A stretch of DNA of 64,000 bases from contig JANNMJ010000246.1 in NCBI GenBank assembly GCA_031397815.1, forward strand, positions 1 through 64,000. The letters run 5' to 3'. Every line of letters begins with the position of its first letter. The first letter of the stretch is position 1. The notes beneath the pieces were generated by a model. That model did no database searches, was not told where the DNA came from, and saw only the letters and a list, made by a program, of their open reading frames with translations. Shown here piece by piece: positions 1-9,384 of this stretch. The position numbers and the translations under genes are program-made. The DNA is from JANNMJ01 sp031397815 (GTDB lineage Bacteria > Bacteroidota > Bacteroidia > Cytophagales > Hymenobacteraceae).

Positions 1-139
1 AACAGGATTACTGCCCCAGATCATCATCAGTTGCTCGATTTTATGCAATCCCTCTCAGTTTGCAGCTTCCTGCACAACCCCGCTCTGCGGCCGTGAGCGT
101 AATAGATCTTGAAGGGTTTAAGAGTTTGATGTTAATTAT

Positions 140-197
140 CGTAGGGACGCCTACTGGCGTCCTGTTCTAGCAACGGACGCCAATAGGCGTCCCTACG
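140..197. repeat. REP-like palindrome with 23-bp arms
   Basis: Two 23-bp arms (140-162 and 175-197) are reverse complements with one mismatch and are separated by 12 bp. The arms carry GTAGGGACGCC and GGCGTCCCTAC. The rest of 1-315 has no convincing coding frame. The element looks like an intergenic repeat able to form a hairpin; whether it recurs in the genome cannot be told here. Confidence 0.75.
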
Positions 198-315
198 CAC
201 GTATAACTGAAATTATTTGGCGAAAACGGCGACGTAAGGCTATCCCAAACGCGGGTTTATCGGTATAACCACAGCGCACTGCCCCCAAGCAGCGCGCCCG
301 TTATTTCCGCCCCCG

Positions 316-891
316 ATGCCTACTTCCGAACAATCCGCCGCCGACGGCTCCGGCCCGCACCTCGAACGCCGTTATTACGTCGATTTCACCGATTCCCGGC
401 TATCGGCTCCCGAGCTGATGCGCTATATCACGGCACACGTCACCGATCTGGCGCCGGACCTGCTGGCCGAGTTCGAAAAGGTAAAAGGCGCTGACGCCGT
501 GCTGGAAGTCGGGCACGAGTTCCACATCAAAATCCTCGGCCCGTGGAACGGCTCGGTGCGCGTGACGGAAGTGGCGGATGATTATTTCGAGCTGTGTACG
601 CTCGAAGGGCATCCGGAAGCGGGGCATATCCGGTTTTCGGTGCAGGCGCTGGACGCGCCAAAGGGCGCCCTGCGGTTCGAGATTCACTCCAAAGCGCGCT
701 CTCGCGATGGGCTGGTGGCGTTCGCCTACTCCACGCTCGGCGTGGGCAAGCGCGTGCAGGAGCAAACGTGGGTGCTATTCTGCGAGGGCGTGGTCAAAGC
801 AACCGAAGGGCAGGCGCTCGGGCCGGTCAAGGTCGAGACGATTGAGCAGGATGAAACCGGCACCCACGCCGAAGGCCACACCCGCGGATGA
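316..891 (+). CDS. DUF1990 family protein (first of a pair)
   Basis: A 191-residue protein of unknown function. Its middle and C-terminal parts match the pattern of the DUF1990 family: a GHPEAGHIRF block near residues 98-107, then a beta-rich stretch and a helix ending in a QEQTW segment. I see no signal peptide or membrane segment, so it is probably cytoplasmic. Its stop overlaps the start of the next gene in ATGA (888-891), and the next gene belongs to the same family, which suggests tandem duplication and translational coupling. Family assignment rests on motif recognition. The first 15 residues are low-complexity, so a slightly later start is possible. Confidence 0.7.
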   Translation: MPTSEQSAADGSGPHLERRYYVDFTDSRLSAPELMRYITAHVTDLAPDLLAEFEKVKGADAVLEVGHEFHIKILGPWNGSVRVTEVADDYFELCTLEGHPEAGHIRFSVQALDAPKGALRFEIHSKARSRDGLVAFAYSTLGVGKRVQEQTWVLFCEGVVKATEGQALGPVKVETIEQDETGTHAEGHTRG

Positions 892-1604
892 GCAGCCCAC
901 CCAACACGCCCGTCCCCGGAAAAGCGCCCGGAAAAGCGTCCGCCAAAGCGCCCGCGCCGTGGGAGCAGCACCGCGCCCGACTGGAAGCTTTTCGCGAAGC
1001 AAAAGTCAATTTCGACCCCGAGCGCGCCCACGAATACACGGCCGAAACCGGCTGGCGAATCGATGATTACGAGACCGATTTAGCCACCGAAGCGCCCGGT
1101 CAGCCCGTCCCCGGCGGACCGTGGGAGCGCGCCTGCGCCGTCGTGCGCGATTACCGTTTCCCGCCGCCCGACCTTGTTACGGGCATTTTCGTACCCGACG
1201 GCCCGCTCGAAGGGCGCCGGATGCTGATTAAGGCGCAGTTTCTGGGCTTCACGTTTTGGTTTGGGGTCGAAATCGGCGGCGTCGTCGACGAAGAGCGCCC
1301 TCTACCCGACGGCAGCGGCAGCGAGCGCATCTGGGGCTACCATTACCGCACGTTGGAAGGCCATTTCGAGAAGGGCGAAATCACGTTCACCGTGCTCAAG
1401 AACCTCTCGACGGGGCACGTCGTGTTTCGGGTCCACGCGTACTCGCAGCCCGACCGGATTCAAAATATCTTCTACCGAATCGGGTTCAAGCTGTTTGGTC
1501 GGGCGTTGCAGCGGCGCTTCGCGAACGAGTCGCTACGCCGGATGAAGACGCTGATAACGGAGCCTGAAGCTGCTGCTCCACCCTCTCCCGCTCCTCGCGC
1601 TTAG
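888..1604 (+). CDS. DUF1990 family protein (second of a pair)
   Basis: A 238-residue protein and the clearer DUF1990 member of the pair. It has a Pro/Ala/Lys-rich N-terminus (about 1-25), then a WGYHYRTLEGHFEKGEI block followed by a FRVHAYSQP segment and a C-terminal RRFANESLRRM helix. These are the usual landmarks of the family, whose function is unknown. It starts inside the stop of the upstream paralogue (ATGA). Its 3' end overlaps the opposite-strand DoxX-like gene by 119 bp, so the two genes converge through each other. No export signal is visible. Confidence 0.8.
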   Translation: MSSPPNTPVPGKAPGKASAKAPAPWEQHRARLEAFREAKVNFDPERAHEYTAETGWRIDDYETDLATEAPGQPVPGGPWERACAVVRDYRFPPPDLVTGIFVPDGPLEGRRMLIKAQFLGFTFWFGVEIGGVVDEERPLPDGSGSERIWGYHYRTLEGHFEKGEITFTVLKNLSTGHVVFRVHAYSQPDRIQNIFYRIGFKLFGRALQRRFANESLRRMKTLITEPEAAAPPSPAPRA

Positions 1605-1977
1605 TGCGCCGCACGGCCGCCCACCACACCACGCCCATCAGCACGGGCTGCGCGGGCAGCCGCGCCCAAAGCGCCCAATTCGGAATATCCATACCCGGCC
1701 AGCCGTGGCGGGCCACCTGCACATTCGCCGGAAAAACCGCCGCCAACAACGCCAGCAAACCGATTCCGGCGGGGCGCCGCAGCGCGGGCACCAGCAGCCC
1801 CAATCCGCCCGCCACCTCGGCGGCACCCGCCAACAGGTTCGTCTTTTCAGGGTCGGGCACCCACGGCGGCATCATCGTGAGGTACGGCCGGGGGTTGAGG
1901 AAATGATTGATTCCGGCCCCGATAAAGGCCAGTCCAAGCGTGCCAATGGTGAGCTTACGAAGGGAGGTGGTGGTCAT
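1486..1977 (-). CDS. DoxX-like small membrane protein
   Basis: A 163-residue protein when started at the ATG at 1977 (MTTTSLRKL). The frame stays open further upstream, but that extension is Pro-rich and implausible. Four hydrophobic segments fit the DoxX/DoxD-like fold. An NHFLNP segment after the first helix and an AGAAEVAGGLGLL stretch in the second are typical of the family. Members are inner-membrane proteins linked to redox or quinone functions, though most are uncharacterised. The last ~40 residues are hydrophilic and lie antisense to the end of the preceding DUF1990 gene. Confidence 0.82.
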   Translation of the reverse strand: MTTTSLRKLTIGTLGLAFIGAGINHFLNPRPYLTMMPPWVPDPEKTNLLAGAAEVAGGLGLLVPALRRPAGIGLLALLAAVFPANVQVARHGWPGMDIPNWALWARLPAQPVLMGVVWWAAVRRTKREERERVEQQLQAPLSASSSGVATRSRSAAATPDQTA

Positions 1978-2072
1978 TGGGAAGCGCTGAATGTGCTTTC
2001 TGGGGTACGGCGTGGGGGGTGGGAGGTTGGGGTTTTGCGGGGTGGGTGCGTGGGTGGGACCTGTGCAAGTGC

Positions 2073-2464
2073 AAGCCCGGGGTAGTTGGGGCGCAAGCAA
2101 TTCTCAAGCAAGCTGGCGCGCGTTTGGGTCGACCGCAGGTCGAACTAACGCGTGTCTACCCGGGTGGCGCGTCTGTGACGCGCGTTCGCGTAAGCGAACC
2201 AATACGTTTGCTCGGCACGCCCTATTTGAAATAGCTCAGCCGCCGTAGCTCGTCGCGTTCCGCGCCGGTGCGTCACAGACGCACTCCCCGAATAGACACG
2301 CGTTAGCTCGACCTGCGGTCGACCCAAACGCGCGCCAGCTTGGGGTATGATTATCCGCGTCCCAACTACCCCGAAGGGGTTTTATACTTGAAGCCCGGGG
2401 TTGATTTCTCTGAAATCTACCCCGGGCTTACACGCACGGCGCGGCGGGCTTACACGCACGGCGC
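2073..2464. repeat. Composite inverted-repeat element
   Basis: The core is a pair of long arms, 2110-2157 and 2294-2341, which are reverse complements over 48 bp with very few mismatches. Matching continues inward to about 2180/2270 and outward to GTAGTTGGG (2082-2090) with CCCAACTAC (2361-2369). To the right is an 18-bp hairpin (2391-2429) and a 19-bp direct repeat (2424-2442 and 2446-2464). The short frames read through this region on both strands are mirror images of each other and are not genes. It looks like a genomic repeat or a MITE-like palindrome. Confidence 0.8.
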
Positions 2465-2477
2465 ACCAAGCCCATCC

Positions 2478-3431
2478 TTAAGGCGCGCTCGTCGCCATCG
2501 AGAACAGGTAAGTGGCGTAGGCGGCGAGCAGAATCAGCCCCTCGAACCGCGTGATGCGGGCGCCGGTCCGGAAGAGCGGCACGATCAGCAGGACGCTGCC
2601 GAGGAGCGTGGCAATATCAAAAAAGCGCAGCCCCTGAATCTCGATGGGCTGAATGAGGGCGGTAATCCCCAGCACCACCAGCACGTTGATGATGTTCGCG
2701 CCGATGGCATTCCCGACGGCCACATCGTCTTGTTGGCGGCGGGCGGCTACCATCGAGGTCGCCAATTCCGGCAGGCTTGTGCCGATGGCTACCACGGTGA
2801 GGCCAATCGTCATCTCATTGAATCCCAAGCGCTCCGCCATCACCACCGACCCGCCTAGCAGGTAGCGCGCGCCCACCAGCAGGGCGGCCAACCCGCCAAT
2901 CAGCCACAAGCCTTCCATCCACGCCTTGCGCGGTTGCTCAGCCGCCAACAGCGGCGCTATGGAAGGCCCCGCCGTGTGCTGCATCCGGCGCGCGTTGACG
3001 ACTTCCGCCACCAGCCACACGGCCCCGCCGAGCAGCAGCAGCCCGCCGTCGAAACGGCTCAAAACGCGGTCGTAGAGCAGGGTAATCAGCAGCAGCGTCG
3101 CGCCGATGAGCACGGGCACTTCGCGCCGCAGCATTTCCGGACGCACTTTCAACGGCCGGACCAGCGCCGCCGCCCCCAAAATCAAGAGTAGGTTGCTGAT
3201 ATTCGACCCCAGCGCATTCCCCAGTCCGATGTTGCCGTTGCCGCTCGCGGCGGCTCCCACGCTCACCATCAGCTCCGGCGACGATGTACCGAGCGCCACC
3301 ACCGTGAGGCCGATGAGCAGCGGCTGCACCCCTAAGCGGTGCGCCAACGCCGCGCTGCCGCGTACCAACCCTTCGGCGCCCACAATCAACAAGGCAAAGC
3401 TGCCAATCAATACCAGCGTCAACATCAGCAT
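2478..3431 (-). CDS. Calcium/sodium antiporter (CaCA family, YrbG-like)
   Basis: A 317-residue polytopic inner-membrane protein of the cation/Ca2+ exchanger superfamily. It has the two inverted alpha-repeats that form the ion pathway: GTSSPE followed by GNALGSNISN in the N-terminal half, and GTSLPE followed by GNAIGANIIN in the C-terminal half. The acidic residues in the GTS-PE motifs bind the cation. About ten hydrophobic segments are visible and the length is normal. The start at 3431 was chosen because it begins directly with the first membrane helix; 69 upstream in-frame residues are hydrophilic and atypical. It is divergent from the GH13 gene. Confidence 0.9.
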   Translation of the reverse strand: MLMLTLVLIGSFALLIVGAEGLVRGSAALAHRLGVQPLLIGLTVVALGTSSPELMVSVGAAASGNGNIGLGNALGSNISNLLLILGAAALVRPLKVRPEMLRREVPVLIGATLLLITLLYDRVLSRFDGGLLLLGGAVWLVAEVVNARRMQHTAGPSIAPLLAAEQPRKAWMEGLWLIGGLAALLVGARYLLGGSVVMAERLGFNEMTIGLTVVAIGTSLPELATSMVAARRQQDDVAVGNAIGANIINVLVVLGITALIQPIEIQGLRFFDIATLLGSVLLIVPLFRTGARITRFEGLILLAAYATYLFSMATSAP

Positions 3432-3602
3432 AAAATAGCGGAAGTATGAGGTGAGGAGAGAGCCGGTCGGGAGGTGTGAGAGCCAAATATACCGGATGCC
3501 CCGCAAGAACCTCGTTCCGAAGATTTTACGGCCGTCGCCGTTATTTGGCGCTTGGTTACCGTTCCTGCCGGGCCGCAGGAGCCGCGTTTTCTCATTTGCG
3601 CT

Positions 3603-5585
3603 ATGCTGAAACCATTCGCTTCGGATATATCCCGGCACCTGCTCCGGTCTTTGTCGCGGCCTTTGTTGCGGCGCAGCTTTCTGCTGTTGACTGCGGCTCT
3701 ATTCACGGCTCCCGCCGCGCAGGCGCAGCAATCGGTCGGCACTCCGGCGTCGGTGCAGCCGGTTCCGGCGCCTCCGGCGTGGGCGAAATCGGTGGTTTGG
3801 TATCAGATTTTTGTCGAGCGATTCCGTAACGGCGATCCGCAGAACGACCCTACTCCGGCCACGATGTACGCCGCTTCCAACGGCTGGGCGGTGCCGAAAG
3901 ATTGGGCCATCACGCCGTGGACGCACGACTGGTTCGCGCAGGAGCCGTGGGCGAAAGCATCCGGCCGGAATTACTACGAGACGCTGGAGCATCGCCGCTA
4001 CGGCGGCGACCTGCAAGGCGTCCTCGATAAGCTAAATTACCTGCAAGCACTCGGCGTCACGGCCCTCTATTTCAACCCCCTCAACGACGCGCCGAGCCTG
4101 CACAAATACGACGCCCGCAGCTACCACCACATCGACGTCACGTTCGGCCCCGACCCCATCGGCGACCAGAAAATCATCGCCTCCGAAAAGCCCAACGACC
4201 CCACCACCTGGCAGTGGACCGCCGCCGATAACCTCTTCCGCAAGGTCATCGACGAAGCCCACCGCAGGGGAATGAAAGTCGTGCTCGATTATTCGTGGAA
4301 CCACACCGGGGTGGAATTCTGGGCGTGGCAGGATGTGGTGAAGAATCAGAAGAAATCGGCTTATCAGGACTGGTACGAAATCACGACCTTCGACGACCCC
4401 GCCACCCCCACCAACGAGTTTGCCTACAAGGGCTGGGCCGACGTGTCGAGCCTGCCGGAAATCAAGAAAGTCAACCTGCCGAAGCCGCGCGTGAGCGGGC
4501 ATCCGTTCGAGGGTGATATTGCGCCGGGACCGAAACAGCACATTCTGGACGTCTCGAAACGCTGGCTCGCACCCGACGGCGACACGGCGCGCGGCGTCGA
4601 CGGCTACCGGCTCGACGTGGCCGATCAGATTCCAATGGGCTTCTGGCGCGACTATTACCGCTACGTGAAATCCGTGAAGCCGAGCGCCTATCTGGTAGGG
4701 GAAATCTGGTGGGAAAAATGGCCCAATCACCTAATGAATCCGGCACCCTACACAGGGTCGGCGGGGATTTTCGATGCCGTGATGTTCTACCAGATTTACC
4801 GTCCGGCGCGGTCTTTTTTCGGTCGCGTCAACGATTCACTCACGGCGCAGCAGTTTCAGGACAGCATCAATTTCCAATGGAACCGCCTCCCCGACGCTAC
4901 CCGCCGGGCGATGATGAATGTCTCAGCCACCCACGACTCACCCCGCCTCCTCACTGACCTCGACAACCCCGGCAAGTACAAATCCGGCGCCTCCGCCCGC
5001 GATAACCCTGCCTACAACACCGGCCCCGTCAGTGAGGAAACACGCCGTCGCGCCAGCCTCTACCGCCTCTGGGAATACACGACCATCGGCGCCCCCCACA
5101 TCTGGAACGGCGACGAGCTTGGCATGTGGGGCGCCGACGACCCCGACTGCCGCAAGCCGCTTTGGTGGAACGATATCACCGGTTTCGAGCGCGAAAGCCC
5201 GGCGCCTGGCCACGCCGGGCAGCCCGTACCCGTGGCCGCCGATACGGCCATTTTGCGGCAGTACCGCACGCTGGCTGCGGTGCGTCAAAAATATCCGGTT
5301 CTGATTTCCGGAGCGCTGAATTTCATTAAATCGAAATCCGGCTCGCCCGACGTGCTGCTTTACGAGCGCCAAGACGGCGAGAAGCGCGTCTGGATTCTCA
5401 TAAACCGCAGTAAGCACCCCATCACCTTCAGCCTCAAAGCCATCAGCAGCGGCGGGCGGCTGCGGGAGGTGTACACGACACATCCCTCTTCGGCTACAGG
5501 TTACGGCAAAGCCGACGATGAGCTGATCAAAGGCAACAAGATTCTGCTCTTCCCGCTCTCTGGCCGCTTGATTGTGCGCGAGTAA
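3603..5585 (+). CDS. Secreted GH13 alpha-amylase family glycosidase
   Basis: A 660-residue exported glycoside hydrolase. A signal peptide (RRSFLLLTAALFTAPAAQA) ends near residue 42. The (beta/alpha)8 catalytic domain shows all GH13 landmarks: nucleophile D338 in GYRLDVAD, acid/base E367 in LVGEIWW, and transition-state D445 in the THDSPR motif. A C-terminal beta domain follows. The overall pattern resembles cyclomaltodextrinase/neopullulanase-like enzymes that cleave alpha-1,4/1,6 glucans, probably in the periplasm; exact specificity cannot be read. The ATG at 3603 is preferred over the earlier in-frame 3552 because the signal peptide follows it and an ATTTGCGCT element lies directly upstream. 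Confidence 0.92.
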   Translation: MLKPFASDISRHLLRSLSRPLLRRSFLLLTAALFTAPAAQAQQSVGTPASVQPVPAPPAWAKSVVWYQIFVERFRNGDPQNDPTPATMYAASNGWAVPKDWAITPWTHDWFAQEPWAKASGRNYYETLEHRRYGGDLQGVLDKLNYLQALGVTALYFNPLNDAPSLHKYDARSYHHIDVTFGPDPIGDQKIIASEKPNDPTTWQWTAADNLFRKVIDEAHRRGMKVVLDYSWNHTGVEFWAWQDVVKNQKKSAYQDWYEITTFDDPATPTNEFAYKGWADVSSLPEIKKVNLPKPRVSGHPFEGDIAPGPKQHILDVSKRWLAPDGDTARGVDGYRLDVADQIPMGFWRDYYRYVKSVKPSAYLVGEIWWEKWPNHLMNPAPYTGSAGIFDAVMFYQIYRPARSFFGRVNDSLTAQQFQDSINFQWNRLPDATRRAMMNVSATHDSPRLLTDLDNPGKYKSGASARDNPAYNTGPVSEETRRRASLYRLWEYTTIGAPHIWNGDELGMWGADDPDCRKPLWWNDITGFERESPAPGHAGQPVPVAADTAILRQYRTLAAVRQKYPVLISGALNFIKSKSGSPDVLLYERQDGEKRVWILINRSKHPITFSLKAISSGGRLREVYTTHPSSATGYGKADDELIKGNKILLFPLSGRLIVRE

Positions 5586-5620
5586 CGCCCGCCTCGGGAA
5601 CCCCGCACCTGCGGCGCGTG

Positions 5621-5628
5621 TATTTTTG
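5621..5628 (+). promoter_or_regulatory. Bacteroidota -7 element (TAnnTTTG)
   Basis: TATTTTTG matches the TAnnTTTG consensus and lies only four bases (CGCT) before the ATG at 5633. A closely similar TTTGCGCTATG arrangement precedes the GH13 start at 3603. If the element is used, the transcript would be leaderless or nearly so. No clear -33 TTTG box is visible at the expected spacing. Confidence 0.5.
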
Positions 5629-5632
5629 CGCT

Positions 5633-5965
5633 ATGGGAGTGTACGTCAATTTCGAAGCCCTTTGCATCGACGACTCCGGTCGGCCGGAAGGCTGCCCGCC
5701 GAAGCGTTGGGTCCGCAAGGGTCAGGTTTATACCGTGACCGAGGTCTGCAAAGCCATCAACCGCGCCGGGGAGCTGAGCTTCCGACTCGCCGAAGTGAAG
5801 CCGCCGCAGCCGTTGGAAGTCTTCCTGGCCCGTCGTTTCGAGCCGTTATCCGACGCTCCGCTCGATGAGGCCCGCAAGATTCTGGAAGAAGAAGGCGAGC
5901 TGGTGGAAGTTGGGGCACGGCCCGCGTTCAAGCCGTTTGAGCCGATGAAGCCGAGCTGGAATTAG
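5633..5965 (+). CDS. Conserved-looking small hypothetical protein
   Basis: A 110-residue soluble protein with no family I can name. It is rich in charged residues and proline, with a KGQVYTVTEVC segment near residues 28-38 and a helical, acidic DEARKILEEEGELVEV stretch near 80-95. No export signal or membrane segment is seen. The ATG at 5633 was preferred over 5618 because a TAnnTTTG promoter element lies between the two. It sits 47 bp after the GH13 gene and may be expressed independently of it. Confidence 0.7.
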   Translation: MGVYVNFEALCIDDSGRPEGCPPKRWVRKGQVYTVTEVCKAINRAGELSFRLAEVKPPQPLEVFLARRFEPLSDAPLDEARKILEEEGELVEVGARPAFKPFEPMKPSWN

Positions 5966-6052
5966 AGGCTAATTAATAATTAAGAATTAATAATTGGCAG
6001 GTGGGGCGGCTAGTCATAGCTGTTGTGCCTTGCTGGCGAGTGCCCGGGGTTG

Positions 6053-6430
6053 AGCATCCGGGCCACCAACACGCTCTACTTGAAACGGCGGCGCTATCTG
6101 CAAACTAGAGCGCTGGCCGACGCCCCGCAGGCACCCGTCAGCGGCGCGGGCGAATTCGACGAATCCTCCTTCGGGCCGCGCCGGGTACGGGGCAAGCGGG
6201 GGCGCGGGTCCGGAAGCCAAATGATGGGCTTCGGCCTGTTCAAGCGCGGCGGACACGGGTATACGAAAATCGTCCCGGACGGCTCGAAAAAGACGCTCCC
6301 AGACGTGATTCGCGGCAAAATCGCACTCTCGGCGGTCTTGCCCAGGCATACCTTCGCCTTGCACCGGAAAGCGTCCGAGTACCGCTTCAACCACCGCCAT
6401 CAGAATCTCTGCAAGACCCTACTCCACGTT
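6053..6430 (+). pseudogene. Degraded IS1595-type (ISXO2-like) transposase fragment
   Basis: Translation of this stretch gives the signature of IS1595-type DDE transposases: GEFDESSFGPRR, then KRGRGSGSQ, then FGLFKRGGHGYTKIVPDGS, and finally an FNH-like segment. The expected first half of the protein (zinc-binding and HTH parts) and the end are missing, so this is a dead fragment. It is in the same frame as the downstream PIG-L gene with no intervening stop, so automated calling could fuse the two into one 1055-residue protein. Confidence 0.75.
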
Positions 6431-6583
6431 CTTCGAAACAACTCCCGCCGAACGAGTCTGCTTCCTAAGCCCCTAAAAAGTTATTGCCTTGGTACCGGAG
6501 CCGCTGGTAAGGGCTGCCATCCAACATTGCCGCACCTTTACAGTTGTTTTTGCGCTTTCGATGTCGTCTGCCCTTCCGTGCCT

Positions 6584-9190
6584 ATGCCTCTGATTCTACC
6601 TTCTTCCCGCTGCTGGTTTGGCTTTTTGATACTGATGGCGCTGTTTTCGGGCCTGACGATGGCGCCACGGCAAGCGGCGGCGCAATCGGTAGCGGCACCC
6701 GGCCGGGGCACCGATGCCGCTACCACCGCCCTCGCGCTGCGTAAGCTCCAGACGCTTGGCTCGGTGCTCTACCTCGCCGCCCACCCCGACGACGAGAACA
6801 CCCGCCTCATCGCGTGGCTCGGCAATGAGCGGCTCGTCCGGACGGGCTACCTCTCCCTCACGCGCGGCGACGGCGGGCAAAACCTCATCGGCTCGGAGCT
6901 GCGCGAAAAGCTCGGCCTCATCCGCACGCAGGAGCTGTTGGCGGCGCGCCGTGTAGATGGCGGCGAGCAGTTCTTCACCCGCGCCAACGATTTCGGGTTC
7001 AGCAAAACCCCCGTCGAGGCGCTGCGGATTTGGGATAAGGAGCAGGTGTTGGCCGATGTGGTGCGCACGATTCGGCGGTTCCGGCCGGATGTCATCATCA
7101 CGCGCTTCTCGCCGGACCCGATGAATACGCACGGCCACCACACTGCCTCGGCGCAATTGGCGGTGGAAGCGTTCAGCGCCGCCGCCGACCCAAAGCGGTT
7201 CCCCGAGCAATTGGCGGGCGGCAGTGAGGGCGAAAACCTGCAACCGTGGCAAACCAAGCGGCTTCTCTGGAATACTTCCGCTTTCTTCTTTGCTGATAAC
7301 CCGAGCTTCGATAAATCAGGATTATTTACGCTCGATGCCGGGGGTTATAATGCTTTTCTGGGGAAATCTTACGGCGAGATTGCCGCCCTGAGCCGCTCGC
7401 AGCACCGCTCGCAAGGGTTCGGCTCGGCGGGTACGCGCGGCGAGGCTATTGAATATTTTAAGCCTCTAAAAGGTGATGCACCGAAAACGGATTTACTCGA
7501 AGGCCTCGACCTGACGTGGAACCGCGTGCCGGGCGGCCAAAAAATCGGGAAGCTCCTTCAGAAAGCCCTCGACCATTACGACGTCCGCGACCCCGCCGCT
7601 TCCGTGCCGGCCCTTCTCACGGCCCGCCGGGCACTCCTCGCGCTACCCGACGACGGCTACTGGCGGGCCCGCAAGCTCGCGGAGCTGGAAGACGTCATCC
7701 GGCGCTGCGCGGGCCTCTATTTACTCGCCACCGCCGATGCTTGGGCAGTGGGCACGGCGCCGGCCGCTGCGCCGGTCAAGCTCAAAATCGAAGCCATTCG
7801 GCGGACCAGCATCCCCGTTCGCTTGGAGAAACTTACCGAGCCGGCGCTCGGCCTCGATACCACGCTCAACTTGGATCTGAAGACGAATCAGGCGTTGACA
7901 GTGCGGTTTCGGCGGCAACCCACGGCGCCGCAAACGCTGCTGAGCCAGCCGTACTGGCTGCGCGCCGAGCCGGGCGCCGGGATGTACGTGGTGCCGAATC
8001 CGCAGCTGATTGGTGCCCCGGAAAACGGGCCGCTCTTCACGGTAAGCGCCACGGTGCGCGTCGGTGGGCCGGACGATGCGCCCCTCACCATCTCCCTGCC
8101 CGTCGAGCATCGCTGGACCGACCCCGCCCTCGGCGAGCTGCGGCGGCCAGTGGTGGTGGAACCACCCGTGGCCGTCCGGCTGCTCGACCACGTACTCGTG
8201 TTTGCCGATACGGCCACCCGCCCGCTACGGGTAATCGTGAAAGCGCAGCGCGAGCGCGTGACCGGCTACCTCAAGCTCCAGGTAGCCAGCACCGGCACCC
8301 TCCCTCCTACTTGGACCGACGACACCGAATCGGCGCCGCGCCAACGGCCGTTCCGCCTCCGGCCGGGCGCCGACACCATTCTGACCTTCCGGCTCCGGCC
8401 GAAAGCGTTCAGCCAGCGCACGTTGCGCGCCGTGGCTGTCCTCGATTCACACGCGAACATCGAGGTTAGCACCGGCGAAGAAACCCTGCGATACCCGCAC
8501 ATCCCCGAGCAGGTGCTGTTTCCCGAAGCCACCGCCCGCTTGGTGCGCGCCGACATTAAGCGCGGCGCCACCAACCGCGTGGGTTACGTAGTCGGGGCGG
8601 GCGACGATGTGCCCGACGCCCTGCGGCAAATGGGCTATACCGTCACGCTCCTCGGCGAAAACGACGTCACGCCCACCAATCTGCGCACTTTCGATGCCGT
8701 CGTGCTCGGCATTCGGGCGTGGAATACGCTGCCGTGGCTCGCGGCGCGGCAGCCGGAGCTGCTGGCGTACGTGGCCAATGGCGGCACGCTCATCACGCAG
8801 TACAACACGGCGGGCGGGCTGTTGAGCGAAAACCTCGGCCCGTATCCGCTGAAAATCGCCAACAAGCGCGTGACCGACGAAACCGCCGCCGTCGAGTTTC
8901 TGCAACCTGCTGACCCGCTGCTGAACCGCCCCAATCAGCTTTCGGCCGATGATTTCAAGGGTTGGGTGCAGGAGCAAGGGCTTTATTATCCGGAGATTTT
9001 CGATGCGCGCTACACGCCGCTCCTCCGCTCCCACGACCCCGACGAAGCGCCCCTCAGCGGCGCCCTGCTGGTGGCGCGCTACGGCAAAGGCACGTACGTT
9101 TATTCGGGCCTGAGCTTCTTCCGGCAACTCCCCGCTGGTGTACCCGGCGCGATGCGACTGTTCGCCAACTTACTGGCAGGCAGCAAGTAA
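6584..9190 (+). CDS. Secreted PIG-L (LmbE-like) deacetylase
   Basis: An 868-residue exported protein. A signal peptide (hydrophobic FGFLILMALFSGLTM, ending near an AAAQ site) leads into an N-terminal PIG-L/LmbE domain. The zinc-binding signature AHPDDE is at residues 66-71 (H67, D69, D70) and HGHH at 183-186. This family removes N-acetyl groups from amino sugars using a metal. The remaining ~550 residues are beta-rich and end in a ThuA/glutamine-amidotransferase-like segment (VVLGIRAW, GGTLITQYN). The ATG at 6584 was chosen because everything upstream in frame is a transposase remnant; a TTTTTGCGC element lies about 30 bp before it. Confidence 0.88.
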   Translation: MPLILPSSRCWFGFLILMALFSGLTMAPRQAAAQSVAAPGRGTDAATTALALRKLQTLGSVLYLAAHPDDENTRLIAWLGNERLVRTGYLSLTRGDGGQNLIGSELREKLGLIRTQELLAARRVDGGEQFFTRANDFGFSKTPVEALRIWDKEQVLADVVRTIRRFRPDVIITRFSPDPMNTHGHHTASAQLAVEAFSAAADPKRFPEQLAGGSEGENLQPWQTKRLLWNTSAFFFADNPSFDKSGLFTLDAGGYNAFLGKSYGEIAALSRSQHRSQGFGSAGTRGEAIEYFKPLKGDAPKTDLLEGLDLTWNRVPGGQKIGKLLQKALDHYDVRDPAASVPALLTARRALLALPDDGYWRARKLAELEDVIRRCAGLYLLATADAWAVGTAPAAAPVKLKIEAIRRTSIPVRLEKLTEPALGLDTTLNLDLKTNQALTVRFRRQPTAPQTLLSQPYWLRAEPGAGMYVVPNPQLIGAPENGPLFTVSATVRVGGPDDAPLTISLPVEHRWTDPALGELRRPVVVEPPVAVRLLDHVLVFADTATRPLRVIVKAQRERVTGYLKLQVASTGTLPPTWTDDTESAPRQRPFRLRPGADTILTFRLRPKAFSQRTLRAVAVLDSHANIEVSTGEETLRYPHIPEQVLFPEATARLVRADIKRGATNRVGYVVGAGDDVPDALRQMGYTVTLLGENDVTPTNLRTFDAVVLGIRAWNTLPWLAARQPELLAYVANGGTLITQYNTAGGLLSENLGPYPLKIANKRVTDETAAVEFLQPADPLLNRPNQLSADDFKGWVQEQGLYYPEIFDARYTPLLRSHDPDEAPLSGALLVARYGKGTYVYSGLSFFRQLPAGVPGAMRLFANLLAGSK

Positions 9191-9384
9191 CGACTAGAAA
9201 AGCCCAAAAGAGCCCCGTTCAAGCACTAGGCAAGCGCACGGAACGCACGACTGATTTTTCGGCAACTCGACGGCGGTTTTACTCGTAGAGGTCGGAGCAA
9301 AACTCTCTCCCTACCTCTCTGAAAACCACCTTGAAACCCCGCCGACGGATGCCATAACCGGTCACCGTTCTTCGTCCGTATCCG

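Noticed and set aside
2145..2327. Short frames with PQVELTRV on both strands
   Set aside because: Produced by the inverted repeat; the same peptide appears from both arms.
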